The notes: generated from the letters alone by a model not told the origin. A DNA stretch of 64,000 bases from Hygrophila difformis (GCA_030278955.1 JAOANR010000006.1:4831310-4895309), one strand, 5' to 3'. Numbered from the stretch's first letter, positions 47,356-59,783 are shown. Numbers and translations are program-made.

Positions 47356-48655
47356 CTCAATTTCCATTTTTCTCAATGATCAGTCGTCTTATGACATGTT
47401 ACTGATGTGAGCTTTGTTTCAAACTAGTAAGTATAGTATTCTTCAAAAGTAGATCTGAGCATGCATCAAGTTAATAGCTAGGGATAGATAGATAATAGTC
47501 TTGGCCACTCATTTTATTAGTTGAGTAATTAATTCGAGTGTCCAGGTTCTTTAAGTTTTTAACCATAAAAATTAAAAATAATCTCATAAAATTTTTGTAT
47601 CCACCAAAAGGTATATACACTATGTACGTATAGTAATTAATTTTCCATCCATTTGTTACATACAGGGCACATTAATCAAATGGTATTCTCTTTTAATAAA
47701 CGAATTGAAGTATATACTAGTCCTACCTATAATATAACATGGCTGGTCAAATTAAACCAGAAGATATCATAAGAGTATGTAATAATCTGTGTGCACGTCT
47801 GTTGTGTGTGTATATATATTTATATAATTCTTTAATTAATTTGAATCTAAAATATCGATACTAATTTCTAAATGTTGTTTACTCAAAGTATTTCTAACAT
47901 GGATTTTATTATAGAATGCATTTTTTTCTTCTGGTGATTCGAGTTATATACGCTCATTTTTTTATGATGTACTAGTATAAATTAAAGTTTTTATTATAAG
48001 TTTAAAAGATGTACTCCTATTTTAATTAGCCGAAATGGTTCATATTGGATAAATAGTAGAGGACAAGAAGTTCGCAACGAGGTCCTTCCCCCAAGTGAAT
48101 TGAAGCTTAAATAACTAATAAAATACTCATGTCACTTCATTTTTTAACACTAACACTTAATATTTTTTTTTTTAAAAAAAACAACCTATTGGAAATGGGT
48201 GATGGGAGCCAATGCCACACAAATTACAAAGAGTAACGCCTAACAATTTTTTTTTTTTGGATGAGCAGAGTAACACCTAACAATTGAAACCTGCATAAGG
48301 GGATGAGATTTCTTATATATATAATTTCTTTAGGGTTACGAGTTTTAAGTTGCATTCCTTTATTGGTTACATTCCTCTTTTTTAAATCTTCCTTATAATT
48401 TATGGTCATACATATCATAAATATAGGTTGAAGCGACGCTACTGATCAAGATCCCTCGATCAGCTCCCCTCGGTTGTACTTGTACATGTATATATACTGG
48501 TATTATATAGTGTCACTTTTAATTAAAAATATGATTAATTGTCTAACCCTAAAAATCAATAATAATTTGATCCCCGTCGTCTTATTCCCAAAGACAATAT
48601 TCCCCAACTCAAGATTCCACTACATATATTCACACTTACAACCTTACAAATTATT
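47356..48655. other. CCD8 upstream intergenic region
   Basis: AT-rich. A partial SINE-like 3' module (about 48180-48240, TGCCACACAAATTACAAAGAG) is present. No gene and no well-supported regulatory motif. Confidence 0.35.
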
Positions 48656-48660
48656 GCACC

Positions 48661-48670
48661 TTATAAATAA
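48661..48670 (+). promoter_or_regulatory. Candidate TATA box of CCD8
   Basis: TTATAAATAA lies 186-195 bp upstream of the CCD8 start codon in otherwise C-rich flanking sequence. Initiation about 30 bp further on would give a 5' leader of about 160 bases. Confidence 0.45.
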
Positions 48671-48821
48671 CCCTTGTACTACTTTGTAACACTCGCCACC
48701 CTCCTCCTACTCCTCCAATACCACCACTCCCCCTCTTAGCTTCTTCTCCATCACATTAATTCACTAATCACTATTGTTTGTTTGTTCGTCTCATCCTCAT
48801 CTGTTTCTCTTTCTGTCTACA

Positions 48822-48827
<6 letters not shown>

Positions 48828-48852
<25 letters not shown>
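48828..48852 (+). repeat. (AT)n run in the predicted CCD8 5' leader
   Basis: About 12 AT units ending four bases before the start codon at 48856. Confidence 0.9.
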
Positions 48853-48853
<1 letters not shown>

Positions 48854-48855
48854 CA

Positions 48856-51838
48856 ATGGCTTCCCAGCTTGCAGCTTCTTCCATCGTCACTCCACCTAAT
48901 TGTATTAATAAAATCCATAGCCACAGCCACTTTCTTCCTGTAGCTTACACAAGAAAATATTCTGTGTCAGCTGGTTCTAGATCTTATGTCTTTGGGGAAA
49001 GATCAGCTGTTATTCCTGTCAGGAGGAATAACGTTAACCCTGCAGGGTTGAGAATTTCCAGTATTGCCACGGATCCTGCGGCGGCGGCGGTGTCTGCTCC
49101 AATCGAACGAATTAGGGTGCCTGCTGGAAACGAAGAGAAACTTGTGGCCTGGAGGAGTGTGAGGCAGGAACGATGGGAGGGAGAGCTCCATGTTCAAGGG
49201 CAAATTCCACTTTGGCTGGTATATTGGTTTCAATGCCTTCTTTTTGTTTTTCTGTGCTTTTTTTTTTTTTTTTTTTTTACTATTATCATATATATACAGT
49301 AAGCAGTAGGGCTGACCAAGACATCGGCATGGATGGATTGGATCCCCACCGTTCATGGTTGTGAATTTTCAACGGTCCGGATCCGTCTGATGATGCCATT
49401 TTAACCAAAGAAATCATTTTAATCCATAGAAAAATATAGAATTAAAAAACTATAATAGCACTATGTCTGAAACAGGAAAGTTTTTTTTCTATATTAAATT
49501 ATGAATGTATTCTTTTTTTAAAAAAATACTGTAATAAATAAAGGCATGTTGACCCGTTTCTTTTAACTGGACAACAGTTCTTGCATCCGACCATTATGTC
49601 TGAGTTGTGGTGTGTGTTTCCTAACCATTATTATTAGCGGATCAACTATTTAAAATGTCACCATTTGATCGGTGTAAAATTATGTGATTAAATAGTGGCG
49701 TAGTAGTATATATATACTCCACACGTACGGTTGTAGAAAACAATATATTTGAATGAGATATATAGACCCTACGTTAGTATCTTATGTAATTAAGTAATGG
49801 GTTCATGGCCCTGCTGACAAAGAGGGTCAGCGTCGGATCCAATTACGTATGTTATAGCATTAGTATTAATTATTTTATGAGCAATGCAAGTCACCATCGC
49901 GCATTTCGGTTTTGGTCTACCATCATTCATCAATTAGTAATTTTAATCAATCAACCAGTCCTAAAAATTGGATCTTTTGATTAAATTAAATGAGTTACGT
50001 TAAAGAAAAAATATCAATAATTAGTTAATTAATTCCACGCAGAGCGGAACGTACCTGAGGAACGGCCCGGGCCTGTGGCACATCGGCGACTACAACTTCC
50101 GGCACCTGTTTGACGGCTACGCCACCCTGGTCGGCCTTCACTTCCACAACGGCCGCCTCAGCATGAATCACCGTCAAATCGAATCCAACGCCTACAAGGC
50201 CGCCAAGGAAAACAATAAGCTCTGCTACCGCGAATTCTCAGAAATCCCCAAAACTGAGAATTTCCTTGACTACATTGGTGACCTCGCCAAGCTATTCTCC
50301 GGGGCATCCCTCACCGATAATGCCAACACCGGTGTCGTCAAGCTAGGGGACGGTCGGGTCGTCTGCCTCACGGAGACCATCAAAGGGTCGATCGTCGTGG
50401 ATCCAGACACGCTGGACACGATAGGAAAATTTGAATACAGTGATAATTTAGGTGGATTGCTCCACTCGGCGCATCCGATTGTGACGGATAAAGAGTTCAT
50501 AACGCTATTGCCGGATTTGATCAATCCAGGCTACTTGGTGGTGAGGATGGAGCCAGGGACCAATGAGAGGAAGGTCATGGGTCGGGTCAGTTGCCGGGGA
50601 GGTCCAGCTCCCGGGTGGGTTCATTCATTTCCGGTGACGGAGAATTACGTGGTGATACCGGAGATGCCGCTCAGGTATTGCGCCAAGAATTTGCTTAAAG
50701 CTGAGCCGACGCCGTTGTTCAAGTTCGAGTGGCATCCCAACTCGAAAGGTTATATGCATGTGATGTGTAAAGCCACTTCAAGAATCGTAAGTTCAGATTT
50801 TACTTTATCCTTACAGTGTGTGTTTTGTGCCTGTGAGTGAGTTGTGTACTGTACTAATTAAAGACCACTTGAATCAAGGTGGCGAGCGTGGAGGTTCCTC
50901 TATATGTGACGTTCCATTTCATCAATGCATACGAAGAGGAAGATGAAGACGGAAGAGTGACGGCCATTGTTGCCGACTGCTGTGAGCACAATGCAGATAC
51001 AACAATCTTGGAGAAGCTCACTCTCCAGAATCTAAGGTCACTTTCCGGCCAGGATGTTCTTCCAGATGCAAGGTACATATATGTGTGGATTATCCGGCAC
51101 GGATGGTAGTGTGCATAAGGGAGCAAGAACTTTAACCTGTTGATGTAAACAGGGTTGGCAGATTCAGGATTCCACTGGACGGCAGTCCATATGGGAGTTT
51201 AGAGGCTGCATTGAATCCAGAAGAGCATGGGAAAGGCATGGATATGTGCAGCATTAACCCTAATTTTCTGGGGAAGAAATATCGATACGCTTATGCCTGT
51301 GGTGCTGAAAGACCCTGCAATTTCCCCAACACTGTCACTAAGGTTCATATAGAGAACTATAGAGATTGAATCACATAACTTCCCAGCAACCAAGAAATTA
51401 ATTGTCAGTGTTATGGTTTGGCTGATTTTTGCAGATTGACTTGGTGGAGAAGGCGGCAAAGAACTGGAATGATCCAGGCTCCATACCTTCTGAGCCCCTC
51501 TTTGTGCCTCGCCCAGGAGCAACTGAGGAAGATGATGGTAAGCTACACACACACACTCTATATATATATATTTGTATGCACACACAGCTCAAACCAGTAA
51601 TATTTATAGCAGTCGTAAAGAAAGCAGAAAACAGTAGAAATTAAAACAAGAAATCATATGTATAATTGAACCTGTGTAACAACAATTCGCAGGCGTTGTG
51701 ATCTCAATGATCAGTGACAAGAATGGAGAAGGATATGCATTAATATTGGATGGATCAACATTTGAAGAAATAGCAAGAGCAAAGTTCCCTTACGGTCTTC
51801 CTTATGGCCTACATGGATGCTGGGTTCCGAAGATATGA
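48856..51838 (+). CDS. CCD8: Carotenoid cleavage dioxygenase 8 (carlactone synthase)
   Basis: Six exons join in frame: 48856-49218, 50043-50786, 50879-51072, 51153-51342, 51435-51537, 51693-51838, all with GT-AG introns, giving 579 residues. CCD8 converts 9-cis-beta-apo-10'-carotenal and oxygen to carlactone in plastids, the committed precursor of strigolactones that control shoot branching and rhizosphere signalling. The first 70 or so residues are Ser/Ala/Arg-rich with few acidic residues, as in a plastid transit peptide. The dioxygenase domain follows (GTYLRNGPGLW, FRHLFDGYATLV). The four iron-binding histidines fall in expected contexts: His265 (SAHPIV), His315 (GWVHSFPVTENYV), His382 (TFHFINAYEE) and His572 (GLHGCWVP). 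Blocks such as MDMCSINP, GAERPCNFPN and FVPRPGATEEDDG separate it from CCD7, CCD4 and NCED. No truncation or missing key residue is seen. A polyadenylation signal AATAAA is at 51879. It converges with the YebC gene 586 bp away. Confidence 0.96.
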
Positions 51839-51878
51839 GAATATGGTCATTAATAACACTGTCAATGCAAATAGTTTC

Positions 51879-51884
51879 AATAAA
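51879..51884 (+). terminator. Candidate polyadenylation signal of CCD8
   Basis: AATAAA 41 bp after the CCD8 stop codon. Confidence 0.55.
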
Positions 51885-52424
51885 GAAACTATTAGATTAT
51901 ATGCTCCATACATGTTAATCATCTATGAGATATTGTAAAATATGGGAAAAATATTGTGTGTCTAGAATTCTTATGGTATATTAATGCCCTGGCTTCTCTC
52001 AAATGTCATTGTGAATTTCACCTACCTATAAAATGTCACTAGAGTTTCATATGTGCACTTGTACCATATGTTTCAATCCAAACAACTTTATTCTTCATAG
52101 TTTCTGTAAGCAAAAGATCACAGAACAGAATAAGAAATGTAATCACAGTATTTAAGAAGTGACAAAGTCAGTGATAATTGGCAACTTCAGACAATTGGAT
52201 TTCAAGGTAAGACAATTCGAATAAAAACAGAACTCTCTAACAAACTGAACATAATTCAGGCAGTACATCTTACTTTTGTATTAGGGAAGGAAGGCGCATT
52301 TGCCTTGCTACCGACCCCTTTGTAGAATGGGCCGTGAGTTAAAAACCCAACAACCCCTCATCAATCAATGAAACCAACCAAAATGGTGAAAGAAGTATTT
52401 GTTCAATAAAAATGGTCCGGAAAA
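51885..52424. other. Convergent 3' intergenic region between CCD8 and the YebC gene
   Basis: About 540 bp holding the 3' untranslated regions of both genes. On the minus strand GAATAAAG at about 52085-52092 could serve as the YebC gene's polyadenylation signal. Nothing else recognised. Confidence 0.4.
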
Positions 52425-55362
52425 TCATTTCTGGTCTGTGTATACTGCATCAACATCATCTAGCTCAAGCAGATTGGCCAACAACTCCTTGTTCAAGTCC
52501 TTTGCCTCGTCATCAACCTGCAACCCACAAGAAACATAGCAAAACTTCAAGTTCAACCACATTTTGGCAGGGAATTGCTCAGTGTAGCATCAGCAATATG
52601 GGGTTATTTGGATGGGCTTTTTCTACGTGCTTCTGACTTTTGCTTCAAATGGGAAAAAATTTAAAAACAATAAATAAATAAATAAATAAAATTTTGTTTT
52701 CTTTATTAGGCATCAACTCCGTATCTTGGATGAGAAGGATCATTTGACAGTAATACACACAAACTACATACAGTCATACCTCAACGGGTGTCAAGGGAAT
52801 AAGCTCAAATCCACCATCAGTTTCAAACGGTATCCCTTCCTCACGAAGTTTTGTCAATATGGAGGAGTAGTTATCCAATGAACTCACTATTTTGTAGCAT
52901 CTGACAAAAAGAAACACAAGTTAAGGTCATGAAGGCACAAAGATTCCAAACTGATACAATTTATGTCATAGATATTAGTATAAAGTACTGTATTAGTTAT
53001 TTAAAATAAATACATGAACAAAACCACCACCCCAAGTCCCCACATTTTAACTTGGGTTGGCCATATGGAAAATAAATAAAGGACCAGATCTAGGAGATAT
53101 GCATAGACACAACCATAATTTGTCCTTAACTGATGTGCTAAATAGATGAAAAAACAAGTCTTATTTTGTTTAATGAAGATTTCTCAGACAATTGTAGTTA
53201 CAAAATTGATAAGTGTTTTGAATTTAGAATATCAAGTATCCTAATGTAGAATCAAGGTTATCTAGCACCCAAGGAGACAAGAATAGAAATGCAGAATTGA
53301 TGAAACTACAAATTATAATACTATGCACAGAAGAGACTTGTACCTTTCTGAATCTTCTTCATGATCATCTTCATCCTCAGATGGTTCAATGACATCATCA
53401 GCACCAGCATCCAAAGCAATAACAAGAAGCTGATCTTTGTCAGCATCTACTACCTTTATACTTACAACCCGAGCACGCTTAAACTTGAACATAATTGATC
53501 CAGAATCTGCCATTTTCCCACCACAGTCCTTCACTACTCCTCTAATAGCTGCCACAGATCTGTTCACTTTATCAGTTAACACTTGAACAATCATTCCAGC
53601 TCCACCATAACCATATATCTGAGGATACATGAAATGGTTACTTGATATGATAAAAACTGGCCAAAATATGTGAATAAAATATATTGACCAAGAGTTATGC
53701 CCAATTACCTCATAGAATTTTTCAATGTAGGCCTCCTGACCCTTCTCTGAAGCTCTCTTGATGTTGCGATCTATAATATCCTTGGGTATATCAAGCTCCT
53801 TCGCTTTCTCAAATAAAGCAGCCAAAGCTGTATTTGATACTGTGCTGGAACCACCTTTCTTGACTCTGGGAGCACAAAACTCATTGTTCAACTAAAACAG
53901 TAGAAATATGTCTCAATAACAGGCATATCTTAGGAAAATGAAAAAGACAAACATAATGAAGAAGCTGACAAAATATACTTCCTCCATTCCTTTTTATTTG
54001 ACACCGTATGAGTTTTGTTACTGTTCATTGAGTAACTTTGCTTCGACTTTTTAATACAGTTAAATAGGACAAAAAATAGTCAAGTGAGATCTTGTTAGAT
54101 TCGTCTAATCGCATAGATTTAGAGTATCAAAGTTTCATAATTTTTACTTGTACGCAATTTGAGTTATTGAAGATTGAAAATGTGTATTGGATTGCGTGAA
54201 ATGTGGGTCCGTGGCAATTATAAAGGAACGGAGGAAGTATGTGATTATAAAATGCCTTTCCATTGACTGTCCAATAGTTTCTCAACGTTCGGCATTGCCA
54301 TTTTCCTAAAGCAAACAGGTATTAATGCACATTGACAAGAGGTCACAACTTACGCGGACACAACTTCCTTCCCAAATCTTGCATAAACCTTGGCCTTTTT
54401 AGCATCCCGAGCAGTCTGCACTAAAGAAGCAAATGAACAACATAAAATGACAAACTCTCCCTTTTAGAGACATAAGTTAGCTGAATCTAATTCTAATGAA
54501 CAGAATATTATGTTTGCCTTTTCTTCTGCACATAACCATTCAAAGATCTATTGCCCCATAGAACACATAACTCTGTGTTGTTGTTAAATGGTCATTATAA
54601 TTTGAAGCCTTCTTTACATTCAAGTTCTTTCGAATATTAATTGAAAACTGAAACTTGACAGAAACCCACTAGTCTAAATCCACCATCCATACATAACACA
54701 CATTTTACTACAAATGACAGGTCAAGAATAAGAAGCAGAAGGCAAGGTGAGTTAGGGTCTTCTAAACTGGAAAATATAATTTACGTATGCAATGCTTAAA
54801 CCTATTTACAAAACCCCTTTCAACTTTCAAGGCTGTATCTCCACTTTGGATATAAAATCTAATTCAGTATTTGGCTAATTAAAATAAACTCAAGTGGCAT
54901 TTCTAAGTTCTAACTATGTTCGTAATTGAAAAACTTTAACCCAACTCCAGGAATAAGAATTGAAATTCACATTGAACACAGAATCAGAAGTAAATACCTT
55001 TCTGCCAGCAATTTTACAGGATCGCCTGCCCATACACAAAAGCTGCCAAGTTGATATCTTCCTATCAGAATTCCCAAATTTCAACCCACGCAATGAAATC
55101 CTTGCGTCAGACGATGAATACGCGGAAAGAGACGAAAAATTCCTACTCAGAAGACATGTTCCTGAAACACAATCCACAAGAAAACCACAATGATTAAAAT
55201 CCATGTATAGATTTTAAAATGGAGTCTAGAATTAATTAAACTGAGAGGATAGGGGGTTTAACCGTTTCGCGGGAAGAGAATAAGGGTTTTAGGAGAAACC
55301 CCATTCGAATATCTGAAAAATACGGAACCAAAAGCTCTCAATGTTGTCGCTGGAGCTAACAT
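52425..55362 (-). CDS. YebC/TACO1-family protein, predicted mitochondrial
   Basis: Seven exons on the minus strand join in frame: 55362-55263, 55161-54998, 54415-54354, 53865-53709, 53618-53344, 52900-52780, 52517-52425; 323 residues. I chose the ATG at 55362 because exon 1 splices in phase to exon 2 and gives an Arg-rich, acid-poor N-terminus (MLAPATTLRAFGSVFFRYS) typical of a mitochondrial presequence. The ATG at 55204 would lie in intron 1. The YebC domain starts at GRRSCKIAGRK and includes ARDAKKAKVYARFGKEVV, VKKGGSSTVSNTALAALFEK and IYGYGGAGMIVQVLTDK, followed by an acidic segment (EPSEDEDDHEEDSER) and FELIPLTPVE near the end. Bacterial relatives act in transcription or ease ribosome stalling, and human TACO1 aids translation of mitochondrial COX1; the plant role is inferred from these. 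Intron 3 carries a Stowaway-like MITE. Confidence 0.92.
53976..54239. mobile_element. Stowaway-like MITE in intron 3 of the YebC gene
   Basis: TACTTCCTCCATTCCTTT at the left and AAAGGAACGGAGGAAGTA at the right; 264 bp. It lies between the exons at 53865 and 54354 and does not touch splice sites. Confidence 0.85.
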
Positions 55363-55830
55363 CTTATTTTTGCCTCACATTAAAATCCCCAAAAGCCGAA
55401 ATGCCTGTATCCGTTGACACAAGGATGAATCGGACTTGCCTGTATTTTCTCCTCTTGTTTTTTTTTTTTTTTTTGGGAGAGCTTCTCCTCTTGTTTGAAG
55501 CTGCACGAAGTAAATTCTGTTTTTTTTTTAATAATCGTATTTCCGTAAACAGTTGTATGTGTATTTCCCAACTTTTTCTCTTTTGTAAATGTGGCAGATC
55601 TAAAGCCCTTTCATAATCAATTTTATGTGATAACTTATCTATCCCAGTTAGGCCCAATCAAAACAGCCATAGGCCCAAAACTTTTGGGCAGAAAATTTCA
55701 TGACAACAAAGACGAACAACAAGCAATGAACCATGATGTTAAGAAGGGGGTAGAAATCCAATATATTCATGAGAGTGTATTTATTATTGTTAACAAGTCC
55801 GTCCGCCACTGTATGTATACAATTATCACA
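55363..55830. other. Upstream region of the YebC gene
   Basis: Contains the presumed minus-strand promoter. A poly(T) run at about 55459-55474 and a T run at 55521-55529 are notable. Short frames here are not gene-like. Confidence 0.35.
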
Positions 55831-56316
55831 TACTCCCTCCGTCCCGCGAAGATTGAAGCCTTTCTTTTGGGCACGGTAATTTAGGTAGTGGAGTTTAGTA
55901 GTTAAAGTGGTGTGGGTATTTGTGTTTAAGATTATAATGAATTTTGATACTATTTATTGTTTAACTTTGACTTAATATTATCGTAGTGATGTAATTTGAG
56001 AAAAATATTCAAGTGTGGTCTTGTTAGAATCGTCTAATCGTGTAGTTTTAGAATATATATTTTATACAATTTTTATTTGTATCAATTTTGTAATATTAAG
56101 AGTTAAAGAAATATAAGGGACTTTGTGTAGGAAAATAATAATGCATTGGAATTTGTGCAGAATAGTAAAAGTAAGTATTTTTTATGGGATTTGACAATAA
56201 TTAAGATTCTAATCAAACTTATATTAATTTAATTTTTCTAAAAACGGAAAGGGTTCAAACTTCGTGGGACACCCCAAAAAGGAATAGGGTTCAAACTTCG
56301 TGGGACGGAGGGAGTA
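55831..56316. mobile_element. Long Stowaway-like MITE, 486 bp (inverted copy of 14748-15233)
   Basis: TACTCCCTCCGTCCCGCGAAG at the left and ACGAAGTTTGAACCC-complement at the right ending GTGGGACGGAGGGAGTA. It is exactly as long as the element at 14748 and reads as its reverse complement throughout, with few differences. Confidence 0.9.
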
Positions 56317-56364
56317 CTACATTCCTTTCTTCTCTGAAAAAATGAAAATATTCAATGGATATAA

Positions 56365-56620
56365 TACTCCCTCCATTTTTTTTATAACCTCTCCATTTCT
56401 ACACAGCACCACATTTTCAATCATCAATATCTCAAATTATATACAAGTAAAAATTATAAAAATTTGATATTCTAAAACTACGTGATTAGACGAATCCAAC
56501 AATATCTCAGTTGACTATGGTTTATCTTATATAACTATACAAAAAAAAATTGAATCAAAATTATATAATGAATAGTATCTACTATGCAAATGGTAGGGTT
56601 AAATAAAAACGGAGGGAGTA
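56365..56620. mobile_element. Stowaway-like MITE
   Basis: TACTCCCTCCATTTTTTT at the left, AAAAACGGAGGGAGTA at the right; 256 bp, the interior resembling 5640-5907 in reverse. Confidence 0.83.
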
Positions 56621-57408
56621 TTGCCTTTTGCCTACCCTGAATTACTTTAAAAATATCAACCGACAAAACTCGTAACATACTATTATTACAAACTTCCAAA
56701 CGGCTACCTATGTTTCAACAAGGGCTTACTCTAATTATTACAATTTGATACTACATAATAATCGACACACATAATATTATCACTATGGGACTGATTAGAT
56801 TACTCTTTCTCTTGTTAATCAATTTATTCTTTTTCATTCCAACGTATGTGTGTGTTACCATTTTTACTATTTCGTTTTGTGACGAGCTTTGTACAGATTT
56901 CTGATATGACAATTGTTTCAAACCACACGAAATAAACAATAGTGATTACAATAAATCAAAACCAATAATAATATATTATTTTTAAAAAAAAAATTAGCAA
57001 GACAAGCATCGCATAGCTAAGAGGCGTTCTGCCAATGACCCCTAAATTGTAGGGGGATTTTATTTTTTAATTATACATTATTAAAAAAGTATCATTTTTA
57101 GTTAAATAAAAAAAATTATATAAAATAGCATAAAACATAAAAATTCGGTGCCTTTTTAGTAGTAGTATTCATTTTTATCACGTGAAGCTAAAATTTGGAA
57201 GTCCACTTTGTCACGTTATTATAATTTTCATAGACTCATTTTTTAATTGTGTCTTGTTCAAAAAAAGTTATACTTATAAAGCATGAAGATAAATTTTGGA
57301 GGCCGGTTTTTTTTACAATTGGAGGGCTAGTACGAATTCTGTCGCTCAGCATTGTGCAGGGGACAAAATCTTATTTTTATTATTGTATAAGTGTATTATT
57401 GTTTGATC
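56621..57408. other. Intergenic DNA
   Basis: AT-rich; no feature recognised. Confidence 0.35.
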
Positions 57409-57425
57409 AAATAATGATAATGAAA

Positions 57426-57578
57426 GAGGATGAGAACTTAGTCCAAGTGGTTAAGTCCCTTGACTTCCAATGAAAGTTTGGGGGTTCGATTCCCCACAGG
57501 CCCCCTATCCATCCCTTTTATTCCCTTTGTAATTGTGTGGAATGAGCTCCAACACCCTTTCCAGGCGGCTCATCCGAA
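57426..57578 (+). mobile_element. tRNA-derived SINE with target duplications
   Basis: A-box-like TTAGTCCAAGTGGTTAAG and B-box-like GGGGGTTCGATTCCCC mark a polymerase III promoter at the head; the 3' part contains CCCTTTTATTCCC(T)TTTGTAATTGTGTG. The 153-bp unit is flanked by AAATAATGATAATGAAA on both sides (57409-57425 and 57579-57595). The head resembles a Ser/Leu-type tRNA but does not fold as an intact tRNA gene. Confidence 0.78.
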
Positions 57579-57595
57579 AAATAATGATAATGAAA

Positions 57596-58689
57596 AGACT
57601 CACAAAAAGATAAAAAATAATGATAATGAAATGTGTATAGTCCTTCCCCTCACCAAACAAATTGAGGATAAAATAAATAAATAAATAAAATAAAATAAAT
57701 GAATGCAGGCCTGAGGCCCCATCCCAGATGTGAAAGATTAACAGCCAAACCCAACTCATTCCAGCTGCAACAAATTCTAGTTTTGTATCTTTCCACATGT
57801 AATTACATCCAAATTCAATTTTGGTAAATATTAAACTTTCAATTTGCTTCCATTAGGTGAGTGATGAGTGCTGTTATTTGTGTTATTGTTTGTGTGCAAT
57901 TCTCAGGCAAACTGTGCAATTATTTATGTTCCATTTTTTGTTGACTATTGTAGCTCAATTATTTCTTGGATTTAAAGTTAAAAACCACAACTTACCTAGC
58001 TAGAGTCGGCGTCACAAGTCACAACCATATCATTATGCAAATTATTGAAACCTTTATTTAAAATTTAGAAGAATGTATTGATGTATTTTGAATACAGTAA
58101 CAAGTTGTTTTCAATATTTTATTAAATTGAATTAAGAAGGAAAGTTTAATTAATTTCAATAATTGAATGGACAATGAGATTTTTTCGTGTTTTTTTTTGT
58201 TTTCAAGTTCCAAAATTCCTTTATGTCGACACCCTAAATCTACCACTAGGTAGACTTATCAATTATCACCTCTTTAGTATTCATAATTATAATTATACTA
58301 TATGTTGAGCTAGACAATTAGGAGCTAAACTAAGGTAGGTGGGTGGTTATTTATAATATACTACTATATTTTATTTATATATATTTTGAAATATTAATCA
58401 TAAAATAAGTATATTAAACTATATGTCTTCAACCAATACAACTTAGATGGAGGGAATAAGTAATACATTTGAGATGTTCAAAATTATTATTTTACTCATT
58501 TGACATTTATTGACAAAATCTACTACTTTTTTTTCCCTGTATAAAAGTATGATCATTTTAAGAATGTGTAATATATATATATACATATATATTTCTAACA
58601 AAAAAACATATATATTTTGAAATGAAGGCAAAAATAATTTAAAAAACTATAAATGCAATATCCTTATTCATCAAGAAGAAACAAGTATA
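57596..58689. other. Intergenic DNA
   Basis: An (AAATA)-type run near 57668-57700. No coding or RNA feature recognised. Confidence 0.35.
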
Positions 58690-58805
58690 AATAAAAACGG
58701 AAGGTTGGAGGTTTGATTTCCCACCGGCCCTATATCCCTCCCTTTTATTCCCCTTTGTAATTGTGTGTCATGGGTATCATCTCTTTCCCAGGCGTTCAAT
58801 GACTC
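58690..58805 (+). mobile_element. SINE fragment, same family as 57426-57578, 5' truncated
   Basis: Starts within the B box (GGAGGTTTGATTTCCCACC), then CCCTTTTATTCCCCTTTGTAA, TTCCCAGGCGTTCAATG. It lacks the A box. Confidence 0.65.
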
Positions 58806-59783
58806 CTTATTTAAGGTATAAATAAAAAAGAGAGAGTATATTACTCATGTCAAAACAATTGGAAAAAAAAAATGAATCAATATATAGTGCTTTTAATGGG
58901 TAAATTCATTGTCGCCTTAATTATAAAGTTATGTGATTTTTACTTCCATTATTTTTTTACTTCCAATTTGAATTCTAAACTTTTACATATATAAAAGAAA
59001 TATTTTTATTTGTAAAATATCCTCATTATAATGTTAGAAAAAACAACAAATTACAAAACTAATTAAGGGGATAGTTATTGGGTTGAAAACCTCACAAATT
59101 TTACCATTTAAACAAGTTTCAAAAGATAAATTCTATAAATAATTTAATTTTGCCAATGTCTAAAGTTTTTCCCTTTTTTTTTGGGGGCCTCATTAAATTT
59201 TAACATAAAATTATGAACATCCCAAATCCCAATACCCATTAATTTCTGTCCTAATATATTACTAATATTTTAATTTTTCAATAATGATAAAATTAAGGTG
59301 TATTTTGCAGATGAACACTCTTGATCCGAAACTGTTCGAATGCCACATGAAAGGGATAGATGATGGGGTACAGTGACGTCCACATTTTGTGTCAAATATC
59401 CTCCTGCCTGAATTGATTTCACATTAATATTTAGATCTTTCAATCATTATTATTATGAGTATTAGTATTAGTATTCCTTTTTCAAAAAAAATTATGAAGT
59501 AAAATAAAGAAGAAAAAAAATAAAGGCAAAATTCATTTACATTTCAATTCATAATTTAAAAGTTAAAATACTTTTGAGGTGTATTTATAAAACTTATTGT
59601 CCTGAACTTATTATTTTTTTTGTTAAATTGAAAATTAAATTGTCAAAATTAATCTGATCAAATCAAAGTCAGAATAAATAGATTAGATCAAATTATAAGA
59701 ATAAAATCAAAGTAAATCAGATTAGGCCTGGATGATCTAGACAAGAGTATATTATACAAATTTGAATAATATTAGATCAAACC
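58806..59783. other. Intergenic DNA
   Basis: AT-rich; no feature recognised apart from A-rich runs near 59500-59525. Confidence 0.35.

Noticed and set aside
47156..47410. Frame with a long isoleucine run
   Set aside because: Product of the (ATT)n microsatellite.
49003..49356. Minus-strand frame opposite CCD8 exon 1
   Set aside because: Shadow of the CCD8 coding strand plus a poly(T) tract in intron 1.
54914..55204. YebC-gene start at 55204
   Set aside because: That ATG lies in intron 1; exon 1 at 55263-55362 splices in phase and provides a plausible presequence.
57426..57500. Possible tRNA gene
   Set aside because: A and B boxes are present but the stems do not pair and a SINE body with target duplications follows.
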